Origin: Camarhynchus parvulus
Lineage: Eukaryota; Chordata; Aves; Passeriformes; Thraupidae
Length of the DNA: 64,000 nt
Assembly: GCF_901933205.1 (NCBI RefSeq)
Contig: NC_044590.1
Location: 13,543,501-13,607,500 of the forward strand
Direction of reading: 5' to 3'
Every line of letters begins with the position of its first letter. Within the stretch, counting starts at the first letter, position 1. Under the pieces are notes generated by a model. The model saw only the letters and a program-made list of their open reading frames with translations. It was not told where the DNA came from and did no database searches. Both the position numbers and the translations under genes were made by a program. Of this stretch, positions 42,473-54,350 are shown in pieces.

Positions 42473-44585
42473 TCTGTCAGGCGCAGAATGCCAGGCTGTG
42501 TCTGAGCTCTGGGCTGAGTCTGTGTCTCTGGTGGGCTCAGGTGGTGTCTTCAGCATGGGTGAAAGCCCAGATCCCACTGTGCTGCTCAGCTGGACCACAG
42601 CTGTGCTGACAAACCCTGGTGACCAAAGGCTTTTGGCTCTCACATCCCCCAGCACCTCCAAGTCTGGCAGTGCTGTGGCAGAGCCTGGGCTGCTCTGACC
42701 TGCAGCTGCTGCTGGGGCCTGGCTCAGACGTCAGCCCGTGCCTGTGTCATTCCCATTTGCTTTGATTTCCTCCTGCTGCTGCTCCCTCCCTCCCGTCCCT
42801 CGGTAAGAAATGAACTATTGATTCCCACACAGCATTCCAGAGCAGAGCACTCCTGGCCTGCCCTGCAGGTGGGACTGGCAGGACCCAGTGTTGGGGTGAA
42901 TGCTGGGTCTGGGTCTGGCTGGGACCTGAGCAGGGGTTCAGCCCAGAGGGTCCCCCTGAGCCCCCCGGCCCAGCCCCTGTGTGGGCTCTGCCTGTCCCTC
43001 GGGGGCTCTGGGGCTGCACCCAGAGGTGACAGAGCCAGGGTGGCTCCTGCAAAGGCTCCTCCTGCCTGTGCCACAGGCTGGCACTGTCACATCCCAGTGC
43101 TTCACCACCAGGAACCAAAACCTCCTGCCCGAGCTGTCCTTGGTGTCCCTGCTCTCCTGGCAGCCCTGTGTCCAGGTGGGGCCATGGGATGGCAGGGAGC
43201 CATCCTGGTACTTGATGCAAGGACCTTCCTCCCCCACACGGAGCTCTGCAGGTTAATTACCTCTCAGGAAACATTAAATTGACTCTTTCCAGCTTTCCTG
43301 ACCACTGTCTCCATGTGGGCCTCGGGAGAACAGGACTTGCTTTTCCAGTGAGGACCCTGAGATTTTCCATGTGACCTGATTTTCTCCTCCTGTGTCTGCC
43401 CCACTGACTATTCTCAGAACAGAATGACTTCTTCCTTTCCCCACCCTCCTCTCTCAGAGAGCCACCCAGCTCACCCCAGCGGGTCCCTGCACAGCCCTGG
43501 GCTTGGGTGGAGCTGAGTGCAGGGCTCGGGCTCTCCTCGGGGCTCTCCATCCCTTTGCCCAGACAGGAACCTGCTAGAGCTCCAAGAGCATTTGGAAAAT
43601 GCTTGGTGGGGTTGTCGGGGTGTCCTGTGCAGGGCCAGGAGCTGGACTTGATGTGGGTCCCTTCCAGCTCAGGACATTCTGTGAACCCGACCTCTGCAGA
43701 GCCCACGGGAGCCTTGCCCACCCAGCCTGGGGGAGCTCTGCTCTCGGGAGACCCTGCCTGGCTCCTGCCCTGCGGAGCTCCAGTGTCCTGGTGCCCGAGT
43801 GGGGACAGCACCCCAGGGTCGGTGGAGTGACTCCTGTGTTTCCCCACCTGCCAGAGACCATGGTTCTGACCCACAGGACTCCTCTGGGATACTGGGAAGC
43901 TTCAATTCCCCAGGAAGCACAGGGTGCTTGGAGTGCCTGAGCAGGGAGGTACTTGAGGAGCAGCCAATTAGCTCAATATAATGAGCCTTAAATACTTTCC
44001 TTGTCACCCCCCTCTTCTAGCTGCTGCCTTCTTTGTGCTCAGCCCTGCATCCAGGTTTCCATAGGCATTCACTCCTCTCTTTGCTTCTGTGATTACTTAT
44101 AATTCCTGTTTAAATTCTTCTCATTTTCACAGTGTAATTAGGCAGATGAGCGGCTTTTGTTCTGCAGTCAAAAAGCAATTAGCTGTGCTTTTTGCTTGGT
44201 GGTTGTTTTTTAATTAGGACTTTGTTGATGGCTTTTGTCCTCAACACAAAATAAGGGTTGAGGGGTTTGTGGGCTGCAGCTGCTGCCCAGGGCGAGAGGG
44301 ACTCCCCGCCTGCCTGGGGAGGTGCCCAGGGCTGGCCCAGCAGCCGCAGCCGTGTCCCATCCACTGAGCCGGGGTGAGGCAGCTCCGACAACCACGGGAT
44401 GTCCTGGGCTGGAGGGACCCACAGGGATCACCAACCCCAGCCCCTGGCCCTGCACAGACCCCCCAACAACCCCACCCTGGGCAGCCCCGGCAGCGCTGTG
44501 CGGTTGTTGCTGCAGGTGCTCAGCACTTGCTGTGATGCCCCACAGGGAGATGCCCCTGGGGTTTGTTGTGCTCTCCTTTTTCTCT
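42473..44585. other. Unassigned unique sequence
   Basis: No exons recognised. Between about 43,965 and 44,230 the base composition turns AT-rich, with clustered TAATTA and CAATTA motifs (see findings). The remainder is GC-rich without coding support. Confidence 0.45.
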
Positions 44586-45060
44586 CACAGAATCACAGAA
44601 TCCTTTACATTGGAAAAGCCCTCCAAGATCATCAACCCAGCACTGCCAAGCCCACCACTAAACTATCTCTCCAAGGGCCACATACAGATATTTTTTTAAC
44701 ATTTCCAGCCATGGTGACTCCACTGTCTTTTCCAATGCCTGATCACCATTTCAATGAAGAAATTTTCCCTAATATCCAATCTAACAGCCCCTCTGGTACT
44801 TGAGGCCATTTGCTCTTCTCCTGTCCCTTGTTCCCTGGGAGCAGAGCCTGACCCTCACCTGGCTGCAGCTTCCTGTCACAGGGAGTTGTAGAGAGCAAGA
44901 AGGTGCCCCCTGAGCCTCCTTTCCTCCAGGCTGAGTCCCCCCTCCCAGCTCCCTCAGCCGCTCCTGGTCACCCCTGTGCTCCAGGAGGTCACCCTGCCTG
45001 TGTGAGCCCTTCCAGCTGGCCAAGGTTCAAGTGGCTCAGCAGCTTCCCTTCAAAAACTGG
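44586..45060 (-). mobile_element. CR1 LINE fragment (near-identical partner at 50,140)
   Basis: Begins CACAGAATCACAGAATCC, then TACATTGGAAAAGCCCTCC, followed by the usual antisense CR1 blocks to CCTCAGCCGCTCCTGG. About 350 bp of it is almost base-for-base the same as 50,180-50,520, much closer than other CR1 pairs here. Confidence 0.9.
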
Positions 45061-47079
45061 AACACTCCCCTATCCCATCTCTGTTCCTGCAGAGTGGACA
45101 GTCCCTTCTCCTCAGCTGAATGAGTGTGAGACAAAGGCACTGCATCTCATCTCACCGTGGCTTTTGGGACTGTGTGTAAGTCACAGCAAACATCCCTGTG
45201 GGCAGAGCCCTCATCAGAAACTGATGTATTGGAATTGATGTATTTATAATACACAATACCCAGCAATTGATGAGGTTGACCCCAATTTCTTCATTGCACC
45301 CTTCACCTCCCCTTAAACTCTGCCTTCCAATGGCACTGAGACATGGCCCAGTGTCCCATCCATCACTGCATGGCCAGGCAGCCCTGGGCCCTTGGGACAG
45401 CTCAGCCTACGCTGTGCACACCTGGGAATGGCCATGGCATCCCAGCCTGGCCCTCCAGCCCTTCCTGCAGCTCTTTGGGTGCACAGGGGGAAGCTCTGCA
45501 GCTCCTGCAGTGCCCAGGGGGCTGAGGAGCCTTTGGAGAAGAGCTGATGGAGGGGACAGGGCTGGGTGGGTGTGCTGGCAGTGGGCACAGGGGCTCACCC
45601 AGCAGGGCACTGGGCACGGGGCTCGTGCCACCAGCAGCCCTGTGCCTTGGCAGGGGAAGCTGTGGTCCCCTGGGTGGCTGTGCCAGGGGAATGCTGTGAT
45701 GGGGACCAGGAATCTCAGCTCCTTCCACATCCCAGAGCCGGGTCCTGGGCTGCTCCCAGCACCTGGGAACTGCTCTGTGGGGAGAGCACCCTCCCCTCGT
45801 GGGGGGCAGGGGCTGTGCTGCCCATGCAGAGAGGAGCAGGAGTGGGGGACACCCAGGGGCAGGTGGCCATGGCTGGGTGGCACACAGAGGGAAGGTGCCC
45901 CCCTGCCCTGGCTGCTCCCAAGGCCCCACACCCAGCCTGTGTCCCTGCCTCTCCCCACAGCAGGGCAGGGCCGGGGCTGCCTCGGGGGCCCAGCAGAGCT
46001 GGGGGTGTTTGTGCTGTGTGGGCATCCACGGAGGGTTCTGTAGCTGCATCTCAAAGTGTTTGGGGGAAAAACCAGAGCAGGTGCCCAGCACCCTGCCCAG
46101 GGATGGCAGTGGGTGCCAGTGGGATGTCCCCACCCTGGCGCACACCCCCTGGCACAGCCGATGCTGAGAGCCAGCTCTGGTTTTTCCCAAGGCAGATGGA
46201 TGATGGGGGCTGTTTCACCTGCCAGCATCAGCACGACCCTGCTGCTAAACCCACCCTCCCCCGGGGCTGCTGGCAGCAGCTGAGCTGAGTGCTCCCCTCC
46301 AGGAGCTCTGTTAGCGGGACACAAAGCCCCACCTCGACACTGATTTGTTTCCTCGTGTTGAATTCTGAGTAGGGTGGCTTGGGGGCTGATTTCTACGGGG
46401 AGACAGGAGTTAATGCCATGCTAAATCCTGCTGGGGGAGCCTGGCAGGTGTCACAGTGGGCAGGACACCCAGCCCCAGCGCTCCTGGTGTCACCTGGTGA
46501 GGTGTGACAGTCACCATCAGCGCTGGGCTCGGGGTGGAGGGAGAGAGGTGACAGCCAGGGATGCTTCCAAACCACCCTGCCCTCTGGCTCTTGTGTTTCC
46601 TGCCTTTTTTGCTGTATTTCAGGTGTCTGGGATCAGTCCATCACTGTTCAGTGCTAGGAGCAGCAGGTACTTCCTGCTGGAGCTGATTTGCATGGAATAA
46701 CACCAAGCTCCATCTGCAGAGCTGCTCTCCTGGAGGATAATGACATCTTGGGCTGTGCAGGAGCCAGGACAAAGCCCAGGCCCGGCTTGTAATCCCCTGG
46801 AAGCCACTCAATGGCACTTGAGCAGGGTGTAAGGGGGCAGGGCAGTGTGCCAGCCTCTCCCTGCAGCCCAGGCTTATCCCAGATGCATTCTTTAACAAAA
46901 GCTCGGAGTCCGGCTCTTTGCACTGGCTGAAAGCAAAATCACAGCCATTCCAGCAGCTCCTTTGGAACCTAAAATTATCTTCACATCATATTTCTTCTCC
47001 AGTGGTGCCAGCATTATATTTTCTCAAATTCTGAGTCAGACATCAGGAGGAAGAGTGAAAATGTAATTGGCTCAAATAT
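45061..47079. other. Unassigned unique sequence
   Basis: GC-rich. The long minus-strand frames at 45,402-46,324 lack splice or domain support and have low-complexity Pro/Gly/Cys composition, so I read them as chance. Nothing else recognised. Confidence 0.5.
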
Positions 47080-47240
47080 AGAATCAGGGAATAATTCAGT
47101 TTGGAGAGACCTCTAAGACAATCAAGTCCAACCATTACCCCAGCACTGCTGTGTTCACCACTAAACCATGTCCCCAGATCTCCATCCACGCACCTTTTGA
47201 CCACTTCCAGGGTTTGGTGAACTCTTCCAGGGGTGGTAAA
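47080..47240 (-). mobile_element. CR1 LINE 3' fragment
   Basis: Antisense CR1: AATAATTCAGTTTGGAGAGACC, TCAAGTCCAACCATTACCCC, CACCACTAAACCATGTCCCC. Confidence 0.85.
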
Positions 47241-47940
47241 ACATTTTGTAATACCCAGGGATATGATACAATTTAGAAAAGGATCACAGTATCAGGCTGG
47301 TTTTCTCCTTTCTGCTGTCTCTAAGCCTTTAAGACCCTCTGGAGGTTTGGGGTGTGGAGCTGTAGGATTCTGCTGTTCCTTTAACATGCCAGTGCTCACC
47401 TGCTGGGCTGCCCACGGTGGTGCTGTGCTCAGTGGAGCTGGGCTGTTCCTGCTGTGATATCCAGCTGGGGCTGTGTGCAGGAACCCCTCATGCATTCCCT
47501 GTTTCCTGACACATTCCCTGAAAGAGCCCTCAGCATTTTACTGGGAAATAAAGAGAAGCAAACCTGCCTGTTCCTTGGTGCTGGTGAAAACAGCCTGGGA
47601 CCCTCCTGTCCTGGGCTGCCCAGGGTGCTGGGGCAGGGGTGCCACTGCTGCTGGGGATGGGGACATGGCAGAGGCGCTCATTGCCCCGGGGCAGGGCCAC
47701 CCAGCCCTCCCTGCCCCAGAGTGCCAGGGCAGCTGCTGCCCATGCCCAGCCCCTCCTCTGCCCCCCAGCCCCTGGTACAGAGCCCCCAGACCTCTGCCCC
47801 TCCTCCCCTGGCAGGTGGAGATTTAGGGCTCACAAAATCCAGATTTGCTTCTTTATTTGCATGAGGACATGGAAGAAGTGACGGTAATTACATCTTTTTT
47901 CCAGACCTGCTTTGCTGACCATGAGCTGTGGCAGCTCCTG

Positions 47941-48058
47941 TGACTGTCACCACTGCCAGCACTGCCACCACTGCCAGCACTGCCACCTCTGTCACCTCTG
48001 CCACTGCTGCTGCTGTGGCTGCCACTGCTGTCACTGCTGTCACTGCTGCTGCTGCCAG
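47941..48058. repeat. CACTGC-rich minisatellite (Cys/His-coding in one frame)
   Basis: Variants of CCACTGCCAGCACTG and GCTGTCACTGCTG repeat over about 118 bp. In one plus-strand frame this reads as Cys/His-rich peptide and in the opposite frame as Ser/Gly. No gene context supports translation. Confidence 0.9.
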
Positions 48059-49199
48059 GCAACCTCAGGCTCTGTTGTCCCTCTGCCTCAAGCCACCCTC
48101 CCGTGTGACCAGGGACAGACTGGGGGGAACGCTGGAGCTGTCAGGGGGTTTGGGTGGGAGATCAGGGAAAGGCTCCTCCCCAAGGCTGCTGGCACTGCCC
48201 AGGCTCCCCAGGGAATGGGCACAGCCCCGAGGCTGCCAGAGCTCCAGGGATGCCCAGGGTGGGGTTGCTGGGGGGTCTGGCCAGGGCTGGGGCTGCCCTG
48301 GATGGTCCCTGTGGGTCTCCCCAGCTCAGGACATCCCATGGGCTGTGATCTCCTCTCAGCACTTTCCCCAGGAGCTGCAGCCCCTTTCCCTGGTGTTTCT
48401 CACATTGCAGTGAGACCAAAGGCCCCTGCCGTGCTGAGCAGAGAGAAGTGCTTGGTTTGGGAAGAGCTGAGTGGAAAATGAAGGAATGGCACAGCTGCAG
48501 GGGACAGGGCAGCTCCCCCAGGGCACAGGAGACCCCCGAGCCCCTCAGGCTGAGGCAGCCCAGCTCACACTGGGGAGTGAATTCCTTCCTCCAGGACATC
48601 TCTCTGCAACCTGCTTCACTGAAATCACACGTCATGAATTGTCCATGTCAGTGACTTTTGCTTTGGAGAAAAGTTCTTTAAAAATCTTTCCTTTCAAGGA
48701 CATTTTTATTCCAAGAGCACATTTTCTATTGTGACTTATATAACGGTGTAACATTTTAAAGTATCAGAAGAAAATGTACCAACTTTTTTAGGATACACAC
48801 TTCCAAAATGATTTTTTTTGGGATGAAAATATGAATGTGCCTTTTTTCCCCCTTTTACCCATATGCCTTTGGAAGAATTTCAAGATGTCAGAATTTGCTG
48901 GAAAATGGTGATCCTGCTTCCCTCCTCATGGGGCTCTGGGTGGGAAATACCTGGGCTTTTCCTTGTGTGGTTTCCAGGGGTGCCTGTGATCGATCCCTGT
49001 GCACAGGTTGGATGTTGTGGTTGTGAAAAATGTGTATTTGATGATTGGCTTTTCACAAATATTAAAATGAATATTATATGTGTTATGTTAGAAAGTTATG
49101 CTGGATTAATTTTCTTAAGTAGTGTATTAAATATAGTTTTAGGTTATAACATAATGTTAAAATAGAAACTATGTATGTGAGATGTTTTTTTAAGAAAGG
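48059..49199. other. Unassigned unique sequence
   Basis: GC-rich to about 48,620 then AT-rich. No exon or element recognised. Confidence 0.45.
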
Positions 49200-49560
49200 A
49201 ATGAGATACTCAATCAGATAGCAGTCACAAGACATTGAAATCTTTCAGAGTAAAAGAATTTATTGCTCCCTTATCAGAAGAAACGAACTTCTTCCTGCCT
49301 CGCTCAGCTCTGAAGATGCCGCTAGGATTAAGAGGAAGAAGTTGACACTGACCGGACAGAATCCTTTGCTTGAGTGGAATTTATGCACCATCTATGAGGT
49401 GTATGAATATGCAACAGGCTGTTACTTTTAAGGGTTAATCCTCTGTTAACGTGTGTCCTTTTTTGGGCTTATTTTGCCCAGGAAGATGTACCCAGACTGT
49501 CCCCATAACTCTTTGTTTCTATTGTCTCACATTGTCCTAATCCAAATTGTCCAAAATTTT
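49200..49560 (-). mobile_element. LTR-like fragment
   Basis: On the minus strand GGTGCATAAATTCC (about 49,380-49,394) and GGAGCAATAAATTC (AATAAA at 49,259-49,264) are placed like an LTR promoter and poly(A) signal, with a cysteine-free short spacer between them. Borders not established. Confidence 0.45.
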
Positions 49561-49786
49561 ATTACTCTAATTATATTGCTATCTTTATAACCATTTTATT
49601 ACTATTGAACTTTGAAAATTTTAAAAACAAGTGATTGGCGTTTTTCACACGGTGTTTATCCTGCTGGGGTGACATCCCCTCCTTTGGGCAGTTCCACAGA
49701 GCTCTTGGCAGGTTCTCTGCAGCTCCTGGGCCTCCTGGCAGGTGTCCCCTCTGTCCCCTCTGGCGTCCATCGTGTCTGTGAAAAAG

Positions 49787-50032
49787 AGGGAAGGGAAGGG
49801 AAGGGAAGGGAAGGGAAGGGAAGGGAAGGGAAGGGAAGGGAAGGGAAGGGAAGGGAAGGGAAGGGAAGGGAAGGGAAGGGAAGGGAAGGGAAGGGAAGGG
49901 AAGGGAAGGGAAGGGAAGGAAGGGAAGGGAAGGGAAGGAAGGGAAGGGAAGGGAAGGGAAGGGAAGGGAAGGGAAGGGAAGGGAAGGGAAGGGAAGGGAA
50001 GGGAAGGGAAGGGAAGGGAAGGGAAGGGAAGG
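49787..50032. repeat. (GGGAA)n microsatellite, about 245 bp
   Basis: Near-perfect purine pentamer run with two single-unit slips near 49,918 and 49,938. All-purine on the plus strand, so triplex-prone and a likely replication and sequencing obstacle. Confidence 0.98.
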
Positions 50033-50134
50033 ATCTGTGCAGCTCCTTGGAGAGAGGTCATCATCCACCTACCAATCTGAAGAGCCATTTGAAACTCTGG
50101 GAGCACCTCACCTAAGGCACCAAGTCCTGAGTAA

Positions 50135-50612
50135 CTCACGGGATCATTTTGGTCAGAAAAGCCCTCTAAGATCAATGAGTCCAACCATTAACCCAGCACT
50201 GCCAAGCCCACCACTAAACCATCTCTCCAAGGGCCAGATACAGATATTTTTTTTAACATTTCCAGCCATGGTGACTCCACTGTCTGTTCCAATGCCTGAT
50301 CACCATTTCAATGAAGAAATTTTCCCTAATATCCAATCTAACAGCCCCTCTGGCACTTGAGGCCATTTGCTCTTCTCCTGTCCCTTGTTCCCTGGGAGCA
50401 GAGCCTGACCCTCACCTGGCTGCAGCTTCCTGTCACAGGGAGTTGTAGAGAGCAAGAAGGTGCCCCCTGAGCCTCCTTTCCTCCAGGCTGAGTCCCCCCT
50501 GCCAGCTCCCTCAGTCTCTCCTTGTTCTCCAGCCCCTTCCCCAGCTCCATTCCCTTCTCTGGACACACTCCAGCCCCTCAATGTCTTTCTTGTCCTACAG
50601 GGCCAAAATGAT
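50135..50612 (-). mobile_element. CR1 LINE fragment (near-identical partner at 44,586)
   Basis: Antisense CR1 from TCAGAAAAGCCCTCTAAGATC to CAATGTCTTTCTTGTCCTACAGG. Shares unusual details with 44,586-45,060, including the T-run in CAGATATTTTTT and the GGTGCCCCCTGAGCC block. Confidence 0.9.
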
Positions 50613-51839
50613 GAGGAAGCTTCTCCCACTGTGACTTGCTTTTAAAATGACAATTTAAAATGACAATTTATTGTCATTTGACAAAATGGCAATTTTAAAA
50701 CGACAATTTATTGATTTCTTTCCTGCCTGAACTCCCTCCTCAGCCCTCAGCATTTATTGTGGCCCTCAGGGCTGGTCCCTGCAGGGATGGGCTCTGGATG
50801 ATGGATTGGAGCATCTGCAGTCTCTGCTGTGCTTTGGCCAGGTACAATCCCAGCTGGGCTGTGCCAGGTTTTTCTGACACTGATGAAGAGGCAGAGTGGG
50901 AGACTGCAGCCAGGTTTAGTCTGGGGACCCAGCTGAGGCTCCTTCCCTGTAAAGCAGGGACAATGAGCCTTGCCTTTGTTTGCAGCCAAGGGGCTGCAAA
51001 GTCAGTGAGAGCAGGGAAATCCCTGGAAGCCTCTGGAGAAGCCCAGAGCCAAACCCCAGGGAGCCAGCTGGGGTTTGTCTGGGGATTGTCTGCACTGGAA
51101 ACCTCACAGCTGCCTAGGCTGTAAGGACACCACAAAGGGAGGATGCTGAAGGAAGGGAAAGGAGAAAGGAAGGAAGGGAAAGGACAGGATTAACCTCTGC
51201 CACAGCATTCACGAGCCCCTGGCAGCCTGCAGCACTCAGGGTGGGCACAGACAGCCCAAGAGGGGCTCAGAGGCTCTTGGGGGTGCTCATTTCCCAGCAG
51301 GAGCCTGGGTAACCCCACAGCTGGGGACAAGGGGCACTGGCCTTGCCCTGGGGCTGGCAGGACACCGCAGCCCGGGGTTATCCTGATGTCCTGCAGCTGG
51401 AGGGGCACAGCCATGGGCAGAGCTGGCATCCACCTCTGCCCCTGGACCCCCCCTCTGTCCCTGCTCATGGTCCCTGGTGTCACCTCCCTCCCACTGCCCT
51501 GGGGCTGCCTCTCCCCATCCCAGGGATGGTCCTGCTCTCCACAGCAGCAGCTGCAAGCTGGAGAAGTAGGAAAGGAGCCTTTGGTGTCCCATCCTGACCA
51601 ATTCAGCTTGCCCAGAGCAGCCCTGGCAGCCTGTGCTGTGTGTGGGGACGTGGCTCCTGCAGGAGCCTCCCAGGCTGGGGCTGGGCCAGCACCAGGGAGC
51701 TCTGAGGGGAGCCCGGGGCAAGGGGCATCGCCCCAGCTCCTCCTGCCCTGTACACTCAGAGCAATTCCCACTTTCTGCCTGGCTGCTCACCCTGGTCCCT
51801 GCAGGAATCCCTGCCCAGAGCTCTCTGTTCGGGTCCAAT
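50613..51839. other. Unassigned unique sequence
   Basis: A short AT-rich repeat cluster at 50,640-50,712 (see findings). The rest is GC-rich without coding support. Confidence 0.45.
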
Positions 51840-51844
51840 CTGGC

Positions 51845-53192
51845 CAGCTGTGGACCCGCAGGTTCTCACATGGACAAAGGCAAAAGATGAGAAGTGCTCT
51901 TCTTCACATGGGGACAAATGTCCTCGGTTTATTGACTTGATAGGAGACACCAGATCAGGAGACTCCCCAGATGGAAAAGAGAGTGCTGCCTCCTTACAGG
52001 GAGGATTTTGAGCTGGGGGAAGGGGGGGAGGAAGGGGGCAGCAGCCAGGGGGATACGAGTGAGGAGGGGCGAGGGGAGGTGTAGGAGCGATGGGGGTAGC
52101 ACGGTCAGGACAGACAGACACGAGAGATCTCTGCAGCCAGGGCTGGAACTTGGGGTTTATTGCAAAGGGCCTGGGGGCAGGGCCCTGCTGGGAGCTGCCA
52201 GCCACAGCTGGAGCAGGCCTGAGAGAGGAGAGGGGCAGAGAGGATGGGAGGGAAAGAGAGTAAAAGGGTAAGAGAGTGAAGTTCCCGTTCCAATACAATA
52301 AATCTTCTTCTGTGTTGAATATTCTGATTCTCACTAACCAATCTAGTACAAGATACAAATCCTACAGCATTTACACACAGCCTATAAGAATCACTACATT
52401 ACCATATTGTGTTCCATTTTAAACCCTAAAAACTCCTCTTTGGGCCCCTTCTGCCAAGCTGGCAGGGTCTGCTCTGACCCTTGGGCCTGTCTGCAAGCAG
52501 AGGGTGTTGTTTGATCAAAAGGGGATTGCCTTCAGCCAGCCACACCATTGTTTTCCAGTTGTTCAGTAACTCAAGATCTCAAAGCTTGCTTTCATTTCAA
52601 TCTCACTTATAGATTCCATATTCTCAAAATCTTTTGCCAGACAATCATATTGATAAGGCTTTCCTGTTTCATCTTCCCCAACAGGGAGGGACTGCCCAGG
52701 GGAGAGACCACCAGGGGGTACTGGGGACAGGGGTGTGTGGGGGAAAAACCGTGTGCTATAACATCAACTGTTCTGTGCAATACAGACTACTCAGTGCAAA
52801 TCTCCAATCACCCAGTGCGAAAACAACAACTAAATAAACTATTTAGTGCAAAACAACATCTCCCCCTTTTCTGTTAAAAAAAAAATTAAAGGAAATGCAT
52901 CAGCCTATTTCTGACACAGATTATGAATTTCTCCACCACTCACGATTCATGGGCCTGTCAGTTTGCTTTAGGGCCACAGACTCTGTGTGATTGGTACTTC
53001 TGAGGTAGTGGAGACTGAACCATTGATGGCTTTCAAAAGTATGTGATGTAGAATTCCAAATGCTAACATGACTGGAAAAAGAACAAAAACCAACAGACTT
53101 TTCTTAATTATAGAAGCCCTCCACCCCGAGAGCCCCCAGTCCTTGAACAGTCTGCTGAGCCAGTCCTCGGATTCCTGCTTGGCTTGTCCCAT
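51845..53192 (-). mobile_element. 3' remnant of a second endogenous retrovirus (env tail, PPT, LTR)
   Basis: On the minus strand: an env TM tail (about 53,192-52,968), a purine tract (52,859-52,872, AGAAAAGGGGGAGA) and an LTR starting TGTTGTTTTGCACTAAATAG at 52,858. Two AATAAA signals (52,155-52,160 and about 51,928-51,933) lie in the LTR part, so it may be one long LTR or two juxtaposed ones. No gag, pol or 5' LTR is present. The low border is a guess. Confidence 0.7.
52968..53192 (-). pseudogene. Retroviral env TM, membrane anchor and tail
   Basis: A 74-codon frame: an amphipathic segment with WLSRLFKDWG, then a hydrophobic anchor (LLVFVLFPVMLAFGILHHILL) and a short Ser/Thr-rich tail, lying about 95 bp before a polypurine tract. 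The arrangement is the same as in the env at 18,266-19,556, but the sequence is different. 5' part absent. Confidence 0.7.
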
Positions 53193-53394
53193 CAGGATCT
53201 TCGCTTCTCAGGAGCTGTGGACGTTCGGTGCTTTTGATGTTCAGTTCAAGCAGCAAATTCCTTCAAATTCCCGTCTGTGGTGCCATGGGGGCAGCACTGG
53301 CAGCTGGCAGCGGGCACTGCAGGGCTCCTGGCCCACCTGGAGCTGCTCGGTGGCACAGGGGGAGCAGCTTTAAACTCAAACAGACTCAGATTGG

Positions 53395-53523
53395 ACACTG
53401 GAGAGAAACCTTCCCCTGGGAGGGTGGGCAGGCCCTGGCACAGGGTGCCCAGAGAAGCCGTGGCTGCCCCTGGATCCCTGGCAGTGCTCAAAGCCAGGCT
53501 GGATGGGGCTGGCAGCACCTGGG
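53395..53523 (+). mobile_element. CR1 LINE fragment, left part, split by LTR
   Basis: Sense CR1 (AGAGAAACCTTCCCCTGG, GCCCTGGCACAGGGTGCCCAG, AAAGCCAGGCTGGATGGGGC, CAGCACCTGGG) that stops at an LTR and resumes at 54,249. Confidence 0.88.
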
Positions 53524-54248
53524 TGTCTTGGTTTGAACAGAGAGGTGTGTGCTAAGGAAGGCAGGAGCATCCCCTGAAATGGAAAATGTAAAGCCCCTCT
53601 CTCCAAATTATTATAAGTTTGAAATTAAGGGGCTCACAGGGAAAGATATAAGAGTAAGAATAACAGTTCTTTACTAGAAAATTAAAAATACAAATGCAAT
53701 AGCATAAAAACAAAGCACTGAGAGGGTCAAACATGCCCTGCCCGCTGTGTGTCAGGGTGGGGGCACAGCCCCATCCCATGGGGGCTCAGCCCTCCTGCAG
53801 TGCCAGCTGTGCTGCTGCTGGAGCAGGGATCCTGCACAAGGGGGGAGTTTTCCTCTGCAGCTCCAGGGCTGCTGCAGATGGGCCTGGGCTCCCTCTGGCA
53901 ATGCAGGGCAGCAGAAAGCTGCTCCTCTGGCAATGCAGTGGGCAAAGGCTGCTGTGCTGCTCCAGGCTCAGATTGGATCCAGGTAGGAATGCTTGGCTCC
54001 TCCCCATGGGATGCTGGAATTGGATCAGCCATGCAGGGACACTCACTGGCCATGGACAGAAGATAATTAATAATTAATGGCCCGTGAACAGAAGAGATCT
54101 CCTGGAGGGAGGATTGGGTGTGGAAGAGATAAAGAAAACTGCCCCACCTGGTTTTACAGCTGGCCTAATGAACAGAAGACAACTGCCCCACCTTTAACAG
54201 ATGCAATAGAATCCACACACCCCCAGCCACATGTGACAACCCAGCACA
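53524..54248 (-). mobile_element. Solo LTR, family A, inserted in CR1
   Basis: 725 bp. The plus-strand view begins TGTCTTGGTTTGAACAG and ends CAACCCAGCACA. It contains the reverse complements of the family A body blocks seen at 59,527-60,286. Flanks CTGGG (53,519-53,523) and GTGGG (54,249-54,253) give a 5-bp duplication with one mismatch, in register with the CR1 on both sides. Confidence 0.92.
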
Positions 54249-54350
54249 GTGGGACAGTGGAAGGAGTCCCTGCCATGGCAAGAGGGGTGGAACAAGATGA
54301 TCTGTGAGATCCCTTCTCACCCAAGCCATTCCAGATTCTGATCCTGACGC
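54249..54350 (+). mobile_element. CR1 LINE 3' end, right part
   Basis: Resumes the CR1 split at 53,523: GACAGTGGAAGGAGTCCCTGCC, GGGGTGGAACAAGATGATC, CCCAAGCCATTCCAGATTC. Confidence 0.85.

Noticed and set aside
45402..46324. Minus-strand open frames of 262 and 305 codons
   Set aside because: Composition is Pro/Gly/Cys/His-rich low complexity. Overlapping frames of similar length run on both strands of a GC-rich stretch, with no domain, splice site or repeat support.
49571..50184. Long frames through the GGGAA repeat
   Set aside because: A pentamer repeat keeps every frame open. The encoded peptides are pure repeat.
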